Shown in pieces: positions 24,198 to 31,872 of a stretch of DNA of 36,699 bases (its first letter is position 1; the number at the start of each line of letters is the position of its first letter). Both the position numbers and the translations under genes were made by a program. Source of the stretch: Bdellovibrionales bacterium RIFOXYD1_FULL_55_31 (lineage in GTDB: Bacteria > Bdellovibrionota > UBA1018); assembly GCA_001770175.1 (NCBI GenBank), contig MEQK01000018.1, forward strand, positions 1 through 36,699. Direction: 5' to 3'. Below the pieces are notes generated by a model. That model was not told the origin of the DNA, searched no databases, and worked only from the letters and a program-made list of their open reading frames with translations.

Positions 24198-25583
24198 TTA
24201 AATAGCTAAACTGAGGGATACTCCTCCGCCCAGTATTTTTCCACCCGCGTCGTATCCGGGAGCGCCGATCTTGGTTTCGGCGGGGTTTCCGGTTTCATCG
24301 CCGGGCGTTTTTGAGATCTGCTGGGCAACGAGGTGATGGTATCCAGCGTGAAAATCAAGACTACACGGCGTATTAAAGTGGAGGAAGCGCTTGAATCGCA
24401 AGCCCAAACCCGCAGTAACAATATGTTGGGGAGGGTCGAGATAATTTCCTGGCCCGTTCGGTAGGTCCTTGAAAATACTCGGCCGGTAGGCGTATCCCAA
24501 GCGGACGGTCTTCTCTCCCCAGGAAATCTCGTGCGCGAGTCTCGGGATGAGAATGTCCCTGTAGCTGAACGTCGGGTTCATGCTGTTTGAAATCGGGTTT
24601 CCCCCAGGCAGTCCGAGCAAGGTCACCATGGGTGGCTTGAAGTTTCTCCATGCCTGGTAGTGCAATTCGGCGAGAATTCTCCAGCGTTCCGTTGCCTCCC
24701 AGGAGCTCCCGAGCTGAATTGTCAGTGGATCGTAGAATACGGCCGATTCGACGCTGAATTTAAATGGGACTACTTGACCGAGAACCGGTAATCCGGATTC
24801 GAGAACCATGTCGTTGTTTGCGGCGACCGGAAACCGAAGAACTCCACCCAGCGAAAATCCTCTCGAGCCGGGGATGAAAAGGAAGCCAAAGTAAGGCGCT
24901 GCTTTCGGTTTCAGGGTTGCTCGGAATTTCATTGTCGACGGCTTTTCTCCCGATTGAAGGAGTACGTCCGCGGTACTGGTCAGCCCGAAAGAAACATGGA
25001 GGCCTGCTCCAGCGTGAAACCCAGGAATGAGTTCTGCTCCGGCTGCAAGCTCCATCTGAGGTCGCTGAGTCCTTGCGCGATAAAGAACATACTCAGGAGT
25101 ATAAACTTCACCGGTATCCAGATAAGCGAGCTGATTGAGAGGTAGAAAAAAAACGAGACCTAATGTCGCCTTCGCTTGGTCTTCCAACCTATAGCTGAGG
25201 CCCAAGGCCTGGCCCAAAGTTGAACGGTAAGAAACATCCACGTCGCCTGTTCGGGGGCGATCCGCAGTATAGGAGTTCGTGGTTGTTACGCCGCTGATTG
25301 GCTTGAAATCGGGCCGCATTCCGAGAAGACCCCAGCTCAGCGCCATTCGGCGGTTGTCCTCCAGCTGGGTGCTCAATGGCAGACCGGCGGGATTCGAGTA
25401 TCCGGCAAATCCGTCGAAAGCCCAAGCCGTGGTTGCTTGAGCCAGGGCGGCTGACCGGGAGCCGAGACCGAAAATGTCGCCGACATTCGCCCACAAGGTT
25501 CGCCCCCAAAAAAGGCTCAGGCTGATTGTGGCGTACAGCGCCAGCATCCGCGTGCGGCAAGGTGATGCACGTTCAATTTTCAT
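24198..25583 (-). CDS. FadL/OmpP1-family outer-membrane protein
   Basis: A predicted 14-strand outer-membrane beta-barrel, likely a channel for hydrophobic compounds such as fatty acids. The signal peptide runs from MKIERASPCRTRM through the hydrophobic LALYATISLSLF, with cleavage near LWA. The mature start GDIFGLGSRSAALAQATTAWAFDGFAGYSNPAGL is the FadL plug region with the NPAGL motif. Alternating beta-barrel sequence fills the rest. The ATG at 25583 was chosen over the in-frame start at 25688 because it begins a signal peptide and avoids overlap with rsmA. The C-terminus ends in Ile, not the usual Phe. It would pair functionally with the acyl-CoA ligase in the same cluster. Confidence 0.82.
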   Translation of the reverse strand: MKIERASPCRTRMLALYATISLSLFWGRTLWANVGDIFGLGSRSAALAQATTAWAFDGFAGYSNPAGLPLSTQLEDNRRMALSWGLLGMRPDFKPISGVTTTNSYTADRPRTGDVDVSYRSTLGQALGLSYRLEDQAKATLGLVFFLPLNQLAYLDTGEVYTPEYVLYRARTQRPQMELAAGAELIPGFHAGAGLHVSFGLTSTADVLLQSGEKPSTMKFRATLKPKAAPYFGFLFIPGSRGFSLGGVLRFPVAANNDMVLESGLPVLGQVVPFKFSVESAVFYDPLTIQLGSSWEATERWRILAELHYQAWRNFKPPMVTLLGLPGGNPISNSMNPTFSYRDILIPRLAHEISWGEKTVRLGYAYRPSIFKDLPNGPGNYLDPPQHIVTAGLGLRFKRFLHFNTPCSLDFHAGYHHLVAQQISKTPGDETGNPAETKIGAPGYDAGGKILGGGVSLSLAI

Positions 25584-25639
25584 AGGTGTCCCGGAACCCT
25601 CGGAGTTGCAGATTTGCAAAGTTGGGAAGTCTTTGTCTA

Positions 25640-26470
25640 TCAGGTTTCCGCAGATATTTTTCGGAAAGTCTGATACAAGCTGTCCCACTCTTCCCAGTTC
25701 AACTGCTCAGCTCGTTTTGTACCATCAACGGGTGAGCGGACCAAGGCGTTTCGAAGAACCCCGGCCGGAAGTCCCGATCGGAGCATTTTCCGACGATGGC
25801 AAAAGGCAGCTTTGAGTAGTGTTCTCCAGAGCGGCGCCCCTTCAGCCGAGGCAGCATCGGGTATTCTCGGAAGGTCATGGGGTCTGAGGATGACGACTTC
25901 GGACTCAACATCAGGCGGAGGAGCGAAGGCGCGGGCAGGAACCGTCGAGAGCTTCTCGACCGTCCAGATGTTCTGAATCCAAAGTGAAAGGCTGCCCCAG
26001 GATTTGGAACCCGGTTCCGCGCGGAGTCTCCTGGCCACTTCGGCTTGGAACATTAAAACCATAACTGGAATCGACCGCCAGTGTTCCGCCAATCGGAGCA
26101 GAATGGCCGTTCCGGCCGAGTAGGGCAGATTGGATCCGACGGCGATCGGTTGCGTTGTGAGCCATCGGTCTTCCGAAAGATCGAGGAAGTCCCCCTCTTC
26201 GACTCGAAAAAGCGCCTGATCGTTCTGGTTTCGCCAAATCGCGGCGAGCTCGTGATCCCGCTCACATAGAATGATCTCGTCGAACTCTGAAGCGTACTCA
26301 GAATTCAGTATCATTGAAGTAAGCGCCCCTCGGCCGGGACCGATTTCCAGAATGCTTTTGCAGCCAGTCCTCCGCGCTTCGTTGATTAATGTGGAAGTGA
26401 TAAGACGGCAAATGGCCTGGTCTTTTAGGAAGTGCTGTCCGAGTGCGCGCCGTTTTCCGTGAGCAGGCAT
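25640..26470 (-). CDS. rsmA: 16S rRNA dimethyladenosine transferase (RsmA/KsgA)
   Basis: Methylates two adjacent adenosines near the 3' end of 16S rRNA during 30S maturation. The N-terminal RALGQHFLKD, the SAM-binding LEIGPGRGALT and the catalytic NLPY motif (VGSNLPYSAGTAIL) are all present. The position after NLPY is Ser where Asn is common. The C-terminal domain has CHRRKMLRSGL. The length of 276 is typical. It lies nine bases after tsaD and 56 bases before the FadL-like gene. Confidence 0.95.
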   Translation of the reverse strand: MPAHGKRRALGQHFLKDQAICRLITSTLINEARRTGCKSILEIGPGRGALTSMILNSEYASEFDEIILCERDHELAAIWRNQNDQALFRVEEGDFLDLSEDRWLTTQPIAVGSNLPYSAGTAILLRLAEHWRSIPVMVLMFQAEVARRLRAEPGSKSWGSLSLWIQNIWTVEKLSTVPARAFAPPPDVESEVVILRPHDLPRIPDAASAEGAPLWRTLLKAAFCHRRKMLRSGLPAGVLRNALVRSPVDGTKRAEQLNWEEWDSLYQTFRKISAET

Positions 26471-26479
26471 AATGACCGG

Positions 26480-27592
26480 TTAGACCTCTGGATTTGGTAT
26501 CGCGTTTAAGGTGAGAAGGTCGTCGCCTCTGAATGCGTTTCCTTGAATCAACCTGAAGGCGCCGGCTGCAGCGACCATCGCCGCGTTGTCGGTACAAAAT
26601 TCCCGCTCTGGAAAAAGAGGCTCACAAAGGAAGCCTTGAGCGGCCCATTCTGACGTCAGGCGTTTTCGCAAGCGGGAGTTCGCCGCCACTCCGCCGACGA
26701 CGGCGAGTGACTTACAGCCATGTTGCCTGGCAGCGAGATAAATTTTGCTCAAAAGCGCGTCCACGATTGCCTCCTGAATCGATGCGCAGAGATCCGCCAG
26801 ACTCGATTCCAAGAGGTTGGCTTTCTCGAGTTTCGCGGTTTCAAGTGCAACCGCTGTCTTCAGTCCGCTGAACGAGAAATCGTAAGTGGCTTTTTGCGGG
26901 AGCGCACGAGGCAAGGAGAACGCATTGGGGTTTCCGGTTTTTGCTGTTTTGTCGATCCAGACGCCGCCTGGATATGGAAAGCCCAGCGTCTTGGCGGTTT
27001 TGTCGAAGGCTTCGCCCGCTGCGTCGTCGCGAGAGCGCCCGATGAGAGATCGCTTCAGAAAATCCAGGGGCCAGAGCTCTGGAAGCACTTTCATCACGTA
27101 AAGATTCGTGTGTCCTCCTGAGACAATTGCCAGAAGAAGCGGGAGCGGCGGGTCGCTTCTCGTCGCGGGGGCGCTACGTTCCGTTGTTCGGGTGGAATCG
27201 TGGAGCTTCCGTTTGATGAATATACTCGCGGCATGTCCTTCGAGGTGATGAACGGCGACCAGCGGTTTCTTCAAGGCATACGCCAGCGCCTTCGCTGAGC
27301 TCACGCCAACCAGGAGGGCTCCTGCAAGCCCCGGGCGGTTTGTCACGGCGATAGCGTCGATGTCTCGATCCCGGATTTCAGCTTCTCGCAATGCTTCTTC
27401 GATCATGGGATTGACGGTCTCAAGGTGATTGCGCGATGCGATTTCGGGCACGACGCCGCCATAGGGCCGGTGGATGCCGGTTTGTGAAAACGTGGCCAAC
27501 CCCATAACCTCGATGAACGAACCTGCCTGGTAGCGAATTACACTCGCGCTACATTCATCACAGGACGTTTCGATGCCGAGTATCAGTGTCAT
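26480..27592 (-). CDS. tsaD: tRNA threonylcarbamoyladenosine transferase TsaD
   Basis: Transfers the threonylcarbamoyl group to A37 of ANN-decoding tRNAs, with TsaB and TsaE. The N-terminal GIETSCDECSASVI matches the family signature, with Cys where Thr is usual. The metal-binding HHLEGH near residue 117, the substrate-loop NRPGLAGALLVG and the C-terminal GGVAANSRLRKRL are intact. The 370-residue length is a little longer than the usual 335-350, mainly through a charged insertion after the HHLEGH region. The start follows the CpoB-like gene by 20 bp. No clear ribosome binding site is visible. Confidence 0.95.
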   Translation of the reverse strand: MTLILGIETSCDECSASVIRYQAGSFIEVMGLATFSQTGIHRPYGGVVPEIASRNHLETVNPMIEEALREAEIRDRDIDAIAVTNRPGLAGALLVGVSSAKALAYALKKPLVAVHHLEGHAASIFIKRKLHDSTRTTERSAPATRSDPPLPLLLAIVSGGHTNLYVMKVLPELWPLDFLKRSLIGRSRDDAAGEAFDKTAKTLGFPYPGGVWIDKTAKTGNPNAFSLPRALPQKATYDFSFSGLKTAVALETAKLEKANLLESSLADLCASIQEAIVDALLSKIYLAARQHGCKSLAVVGGVAANSRLRKRLTSEWAAQGFLCEPLFPEREFCTDNAAMVAAAGAFRLIQGNAFRGDDLLTLNAIPNPEV

Positions 27593-27612
27593 GTTGCTAA
27601 TGCGAGGAGCTG

Positions 27613-28377
27613 TTATTTCAGCTTCGAGCGAGCTTTTTTCGCCTCTTGGGATTTCGGGAATTTTTCGATCAGTTCCTGATAGAAACTCTTCGCGTCGTCC
27701 CTCATTCCGAGGGCGTCGAAAGACTGGCCGATTTTCAGCAGGGCGACAGGCATCTTTTTTGACGTAGTGAATTTTTCCGGAAATTTTGAATAATCCACGA
27801 TGGCTTTTTTATACTGCTTCAGCTGGTAATACGCTTCCGCGCGCATGAAGGTCGCTGATTCAGCTGATGGCTTTTGCTTTGGGCCTTTCAAATAAGCAGT
27901 GAAGCTCTCAATGGCGCCTTCGTGGTTTCCGGCTTCAAACTGCTGTTTGCCGCGGTCGAACAGTTCGGAGGGGTCGGCTGCGCTGGCGGCTTCGGCTTTT
28001 TTGATCGATTCCAGAATTGCTGCCTGAGCTTGTTCGAGTTCCGCAATCCGTGTTTCGAGTTTTTTCACCTCTTCTTTGCCGATAATCGAACCGTTCGCGG
28101 CTTGCTGCTTGTCATTGCGTTCGAGGTCCTCGATTCGGCCGGTCAAACGGGTGAGTTCGCTTTTAATCTCGTCAATGATGTACTGGCCCTGAGGCTGCAC
28201 ATCCTGGACTTTGGCGGGAACCGGTTTGGAGACATCATCACTCGATGAGTCCTCCTTGAGCTGTGCGCGGGTTTTCAGGCATGCGGAATTGAGCAAAGTC
28301 AGGGCCAGAAGCAGGGAAATCAGCATGCTTCTGTTCGGCTTTCTGGCGTGCATCGGGCCTATGAAACGCATAAGACA
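27613..28377 (-). CDS. CpoB/YbgF-like coiled-coil TPR lipoprotein
   Basis: A predicted lipoprotein resembling the Tol-Pal-associated CpoB/YbgF proteins. The signal sequence MLISLLLALTLLNSAC ends at a lipobox (NSAC). A short linker leads to a coiled coil (about residues 65-120), as in the trimerising domain of CpoB. Three TPR-like repeats follow, with GKQQFEAGNHEGAIESF and YYQLKQYKKAIVDY. The ATG at 28377 has GGAGAG seven bases upstream, and a TTG at 28395 is less likely. It lies near pal, which supports a role in envelope constriction or Tol-Pal function; tolQRAB genes are not in the window. Confidence 0.78.
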   Translation of the reverse strand, partial: CLMRFIGPMHARKPNRSMLISLLLALTLLNSACLKTRAQLKEDSSSDDVSKPVPAKVQDVQPQGQYIIDEIKSELTRLTGRIEDLERNDKQQAANGSIIGKEEVKKLETRIAELEQAQAAILESIKKAEAASAADPSELFDRGKQQFEAGNHEGAIESFTAYLKGPKQKPSAESATFMRAEAYYQLKQYKKAIVDYSKFPEKFTTSKKMPVALLKIGQSFDALGMRDDAKSFYQELIEKFPKSQEAKKARSKLK

Positions 28378-28478
28378 CATGACGGGTCTCTCCAATGGGT
28401 GATTTGTACCTTACGTTAGGTTTTCGAGCTTATCATGTCATTACTAGGATGTCAGGGGCAGGATGTGAGCGGGTCTGC

Positions 28479-29117
28479 CTACTCGGTACCTTCAAAGCCG
28501 CCGTTGGGGACGGGAAGTGGGCCGAGATCAGCCGGAGGAGTCGCCTGTCCTTGTGGCGCTTGTTGTCCCGGGCCTGGGCTCCGAGCTTGTTTTCTGGCTT
28601 CTTCTGCGGCCTTTCGTTCCTCGTAAACATCGGCAGGCGTCGGCGTGGGGGTCGCGTATTCATTCGGATCTGAAACCCTCGCGGGTGTGGGTTCGGGGGG
28701 CGGGGGGGGCGCTTCATTCGTCCTCGCGCCGTTAGATATCGCCTGGAATTCGGCTTGCTCCGCGAAGGTCCGAGCCCTGCTTGCATAGTCGATCGCCAAT
28801 TTGAAGTTCTTCAGCTTATATTCCTGGCTGGCTTTGAAAAACCATTCGGTCGCCTGACGATACGGCTCCGGAGCCAATGTGTCGGCCTGAACCTCGCGTG
28901 CGGCACGAATTGCGGCAGCGGTATCTGACATCAGCTGCACAGGGCGAGTTGCGAGAACGGTGCAGCCGGAAAAGACGATTACCAGCACTAATGCGGACGG
29001 CCATAGGCGTGAACGAAAACGGGAGCAGGCACGGTGGCCTGCTCCCGTCAGAAATGCTGTAGACCGAGCTTTCTTATCGTGAAGTAACGACAAAGTTGAC
29101 GCGTCGATTCTTTGCAT
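28479..29117 (-). CDS. DUF4398-type lipoprotein
   Basis: A predicted lipoprotein with the lipobox FSGC at residues 48-51. A DUF4398-like helical region follows (SDTAAAIRAAREVQADTLAPEPY, YKLKNFKLAIDYASRA), then a Pro/Thr-rich flexible tail with PPPPPEPTP and TPTPTP. DUF4398 genes often accompany pal-type OmpA-like lipoprotein genes. The start is uncertain. The ATG at 29117 lies inside pal (44-bp overlap) with GAGG three bases upstream. A TTG at 29093 is possible. A start after the terminator hairpin at 29016-29048 would leave too few residues before the lipobox. The signal peptide is therefore unusually long, about 50 residues. Confidence 0.75.
   Translation of the reverse strand: MQRIDASTLSLLHDKKARSTAFLTGAGHRACSRFRSRLWPSALVLVIVFSGCTVLATRPVQLMSDTAAAIRAAREVQADTLAPEPYRQATEWFFKASQEYKLKNFKLAIDYASRARTFAEQAEFQAISNGARTNEAPPPPPEPTPARVSDPNEYATPTPTPADVYEERKAAEEARKQARSPGPGQQAPQGQATPPADLGPLPVPNGGFEGTE
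29016..29048 (-). terminator. Intrinsic terminator-like hairpin just after pal
   Basis: On the minus strand ACGGGAGCAGGC, loop CACCGT, GCCTGCTCCCGT forms a perfect 12-bp stem followed by TTTCG (four T residues counting the last stem base). It begins 26 bases after the pal stop and lies inside the 5' part of the DUF4398 gene. It could attenuate transcription from pal into the genes downstream. The T tract is short, so read-through is likely. Confidence 0.6.
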
Positions 29118-29580
29118 GGGCCTCTTCGGTCATCCCTGGATCAATCGGTCGTTCTTTTCCGAAGCTGATCGTCGTGATGCGGTCGCCGGCGATTCCGAGA
29201 TCTTCCAAATATTTTTTGGTCGCGTTTGCGCGTTTTTCACCCAGAGCGATATTGTATTGAATTCCGCCGCGCTGGTCGCAGTGGCCTTCGAGCTGAATTT
29301 TCGCGCTCGACTTGTCCTTCAGAATATCGGCATTAGCTTTCAGAGCCGCTTTTGCTTCATTATCGAGGATAAAAGAGTCGTAGGGGAAATGCACAGTTTG
29401 CAGGCCCAAAGCTTTCCCGGAATCCGAGTCGCCGGTTGCGATATTTTCATCCGCTGCGGGTGCGGTTGGAACTGCTGCTTCCTCTGGCTTTTGCTGTTTC
29501 GAACAAGCGGTAGCGGACAAAATCGCTGCGAACGCCACCACTATGGCCATCCGGTGAAAAGTTGCGTTCAATTTGGTCAT
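29074..29580 (-). CDS. pal: Peptidoglycan-associated lipoprotein Pal
   Basis: An outer-membrane lipoprotein that binds peptidoglycan and, with TolB, tethers the envelope. The signal sequence ends at the lipobox SATAC (Cys26). A short Ala/Pro/Glu linker leads to the OmpA-C domain, with VHFPYDSFILDNEAKAAL, LEGHCDQRGGIQYNIALGEKRA (the Asp and Arg contact peptidoglycan in the family) and AKNRRVNF. The 168-residue length is typical. GAGGAG lies shortly before the ATG. It is the first gene of the minus-strand run that continues to rpoZ. A hairpin after the stop may reduce downstream transcription. Confidence 0.95.
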   Translation of the reverse strand: MTKLNATFHRMAIVVAFAAILSATACSKQQKPEEAAVPTAPAADENIATGDSDSGKALGLQTVHFPYDSFILDNEAKAALKANADILKDKSSAKIQLEGHCDQRGGIQYNIALGEKRANATKKYLEDLGIAGDRITTISFGKERPIDPGMTEEAHAKNRRVNFVVTSR

Positions 29581-29790
29581 GAAGTTCTCCTCGATGAGTA
29601 GATTCGTTAAAAATTACATATTTTCTTCAACATAGTCCAGTACCGCGAAAATGCAATTGGTAAGTTCCTGCTGGAAGATAGCTGGTTCGAATTCCGTATC
29701 GGCAATTCGAAAAACCCGACTTGACCTCTGCTTTTGACCGGGAGCCCTGGCATAATGCTGGCACGGCGCACCGCAGGAGGTCATCGATCA
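29581..29790. other. Divergent intergenic region between pal and ssb
   Basis: About 210 bases carrying promoters in both directions. For ssb, an extended -10-like TGGCATAAT lies at 29748-29756. Two copies of TTGACC at 29721 and 29734 lie upstream at spacings (24 and 11 bases) that do not fit a normal -35. For pal, AT-rich sequence at 29600-29640 could hold a -10, but no pair is convincing. Confidence 0.35.
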
Positions 29791-30186
29791 ATGCAAGATG
29801 TAAATAAGATTATTTTAGTAGGACGCCTGGGGGCAAATCCGATTTTACGAGAGACAAAAGCCGGGACTTCAGTCGTTCACTTCCCGTTAGCTACCTCAAG
29901 GCGACTGCGCGACGACGGCGAAGAACGAGACGAGCCGTCGCATTCTGAGGTCACCCAATGGCATCGTGTGGTGGTTTGGGGGAAGTTGGGGGAGTTCTGC
30001 TCTCAGTATTTGAAGAAGGGCCACCCCGTGTATGTGGAAGGATCGTTCAGGTCACACAAGTACGACACCAAAGAAGGTGAAAGCAGGGTTGCCTTCGAAG
30101 TTCACGCAGAAAAAGTCAGTTTTCTCGGAAGTGCGTTGCGTGCGGTTGAGGCAAGCTCTTCTGAAAAGGTGGCTGTCAGCGCTTAA
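29791..30186 (+). CDS. ssb: Single-stranded DNA-binding protein, short form
   Basis: An OB-fold protein that coats single-stranded DNA. The start is the ATG at 29791 (MQDVNKIILVGRLGANP), with AGGAGG ten bases upstream; an earlier in-frame start at 29734 adds 19 unrelated residues. The motifs VGRLGANP, TQWHRVVVWGKLGEFCSQYLKKGHPVYVEG and the SSB-type strand HAEKVSFLG are visible. The protein stops at 131 residues directly after the OB fold and a short tail ending VAVSA. It has none of the acidic DDDIPF-type tip that recruits repair and replication partners. Confidence 0.93.
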   Translation: MQDVNKIILVGRLGANPILRETKAGTSVVHFPLATSRRLRDDGEERDEPSHSEVTQWHRVVVWGKLGEFCSQYLKKGHPVYVEGSFRSHKYDTKEGESRVAFEVHAEKVSFLGSALRAVEASSSEKVAVSA

Positions 30187-30199
30187 ATTCGAGAGCTCT

Positions 30200-30233
30200 G
30201 GAGCTGGGAGGGACGGGATTCCTTCCCGGCTCC
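30200..30233. terminator. Bidirectional terminator between ssb and the 132-residue gene
   Basis: A 14-bp stem (GGAGCTGGGAGGGA, loop cgggat, TCCTTCCCGGCTCC) with two G-T pairs. It sits 13 bases after the ssb stop and two bases from the stop of the opposing gene. AATTATT follows on the plus strand. The place between convergent genes fits a shared terminator. Confidence 0.65.
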
Positions 30234-30235
30234 AA

Positions 30236-30634
30236 TTATTCGGCGACCCGGACGATATCGCCGACTACGACCGCGAATGGATTCACGGAAGGTGCCTTTT
30301 CCACCGGCAGCATTTTATCTAATCGCGCGATCGCAGCCGTTCCTTCCGTGTGAATCACTTTGAGCCTGGCGATCGGAAACGTGACATCCCGATAGAGTTT
30401 TTCGCTCAATAAGTCGTAAGTTGAAATTCTGCGGTGGACGTTCAAGATCATTCCGTCCCGGATGCCTTGGGTCGAACCCATATTTATGTAGTAATCCTTT
30501 TGCGGAATTTCGCCGGGATTTCCCAAATCCAGACCCCGATAAATACTGTATACGACGAAGTCTGCTGATCGACCCGTGCTAGGCAATCCGAGGTTTAACG
30601 TTACTGTGAAAATGATCATCCATAACCAGCGCAT
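30236..30634 (-). CDS. Small exported protein with a FlgT-C-like domain
   Basis: A 132-residue predicted periplasmic protein. The N-terminal WLWMIIFTVTLNLGL segment and STGRSA look like a Sec signal peptide cleaved near residue 24. The mature part has the pattern YYINMGSTQGIRDGMILNVHRR, then FPIARLKVIHTEGTAAIARL, which resembles the small beta-barrel found at the C-terminus of FlgT and similar proteins. This is a weak similarity judged by eye. AAGGAG lies about eight bases before the ATG, so the gene is likely real. No flagellar gene is nearby. Confidence 0.7.
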   Translation of the reverse strand: MRWLWMIIFTVTLNLGLPSTGRSADFVVYSIYRGLDLGNPGEIPQKDYYINMGSTQGIRDGMILNVHRRISTYDLLSEKLYRDVTFPIARLKVIHTEGTAAIARLDKMLPVEKAPSVNPFAVVVGDIVRVAE

Positions 30635-30746
30635 GGGACCTCTCCTTATCCATTTCAGTTATCGCTTCCATGCAACTGACCAGGTCGGCCTCCGTGGCCC
30701 TGCGATTACCTATCGGACGGGATTTGAAAGATCTGAAGAAAACCCG

Positions 30747-30771
30747 TTTTTGAAGTCCCGGCTTTCAAAAA
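30747..30771. promoter_or_regulatory. Palindrome upstream of the HD-GYP gene
   Basis: TTTTTGAA and TTCAAAAA form a perfect 8-bp inverted repeat around a nine-base centre, inside the 238-bp divergent region 30635-30872. A possible TTGAAG -35 overlaps it and TACTGT lies 16 bases further on, but that pair is weak. It may be an operator. The rest of this intergenic region shows nothing else clear. Confidence 0.3.
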
Positions 30772-30872
30772 TACTGTAACGCACCGTAGCATTAAAATGA
30801 ACTGACTTTAAAATGAGGCGATTTCTTCCGAAAGGAGGTTAGGGGCTGAAAGAGCTGAGGGAGGATGAACTT

Positions 30873-31859
30873 TTGACCGAGCGCCTGAACTGTTCTCCAG
30901 ACGATCTGATCGCGGTTGAAATCCAAGCGTTTCGAAACGCGACTCGGGATATCAACTTCGATATTTATTTGAAGCTCTCTGGAGATAACGTCGCGCATGT
31001 GTTCTCACGGACAACCGGTCTCGATTACAAGCGCCTCGCCCAGTACATTCAAAGAGGCGTAACTCATCTCTACATTCATCCGAACGACTTCGAGAACTAC
31101 AAGACTTTTATCTCGAAGCCGGCTCACGTCGTCTTCAGTGACCCGGGAACGAGCCAGGAAAGAAAAATCGCCAGCCTTCTGAATATGACTGAACAGAACA
31201 TGGCCGAAATTTTCACCCAGGTCAAAATGGAAGAAGAAACAGCCGTAAACGCGCAACGACTGATCAAGAGCTACGTCGATCTCGTTACCACCAGTCCGCA
31301 GACGCTCGCGATCATTCTCAAACTGGTGTCTCACGGAGAATATCTCTATTATCACGCGATCGCTGTTTCCATTTTCAGCATGTTCATCGCGAAGGCATCA
31401 GGCCAGTTTAATCAAAGAATGCTGGAGATCGTCGGCCTGGGGGGCTTTTTTCACGATATCGGGTATACACAGGTGCCGCGCGAGATTCTTTACAGCCCGG
31501 GTGAATTGTCACCGGATCAATGGAAGCTCATGCGTTCACATCCCAAGCTTGGGTTAAAGATGCTTGAGGGAACGAAGGCCATTCCTGATGAAGTGCGCTA
31601 CATTGTTTATCAGCACCACGAAGAACCGAGCGGCCGAGGGTATCCGAATTCGCTCCACGGACCCGTCATCTATTATCCGGCAAAAATCGTCGCGCTCGCT
31701 GACGGCTTCAGTGCCCTCATCAGCAAGCGCCCGTTCCGGCCGCCCTACAGTGTTGAGCAGGCGATCAAGATCATTCAGGACGCAACCGGTAAATACGACC
31801 GTGACCTGGTGAGGATCATGGCTTCCGTATTCCTGGTCCGTCAGCGCCAGGCGGCGTAG
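30873..31859 (+). CDS. HD-GYP-type cyclic-di-GMP phosphodiesterase-like protein
   Basis: A cytoplasmic protein with a C-terminal HD-GYP domain, a family that hydrolyses cyclic di-GMP. The metal-ligand pattern is kept: His in YYHAIAVSIF, FFHDIG, RSHPKLG, QHHEE and the Asp of ADGFSAL. The signature is altered: HDIGK is HDIGY, HHExxDGxGYP reads HHEEPSGRGYP, and the second Asp of the DxxDAL motif is Ser. The first 90 residues form a separate domain (YLKLSGDNVAHVFSR, YIQRGVTHLYIHPNDF) that I cannot name. The start is TTG at 30873, supported by GGGAGG eight bases upstream and an in-frame stop at 30840. It converges on alaS with 13 bp between. Confidence 0.88.
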   Translation: MTERLNCSPDDLIAVEIQAFRNATRDINFDIYLKLSGDNVAHVFSRTTGLDYKRLAQYIQRGVTHLYIHPNDFENYKTFISKPAHVVFSDPGTSQERKIASLLNMTEQNMAEIFTQVKMEEETAVNAQRLIKSYVDLVTTSPQTLAIILKLVSHGEYLYYHAIAVSIFSMFIAKASGQFNQRMLEIVGLGGFFHDIGYTQVPREILYSPGELSPDQWKLMRSHPKLGLKMLEGTKAIPDEVRYIVYQHHEEPSGRGYPNSLHGPVIYYPAKIVALADGFSALISKRPFRPPYSVEQAIKIIQDATGKYDRDLVRIMASVFLVRQRQAA

Positions 31860-31872
31860 AGGCGCTGCTTCG

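Noticed and set aside
29721-29756. Direct repeat TTGACC upstream of ssb as -35 elements
   Set aside because: Spacings to the extended -10 are 24 and 11 bases, outside the normal range. A regulatory repeat is possible but unsupported.
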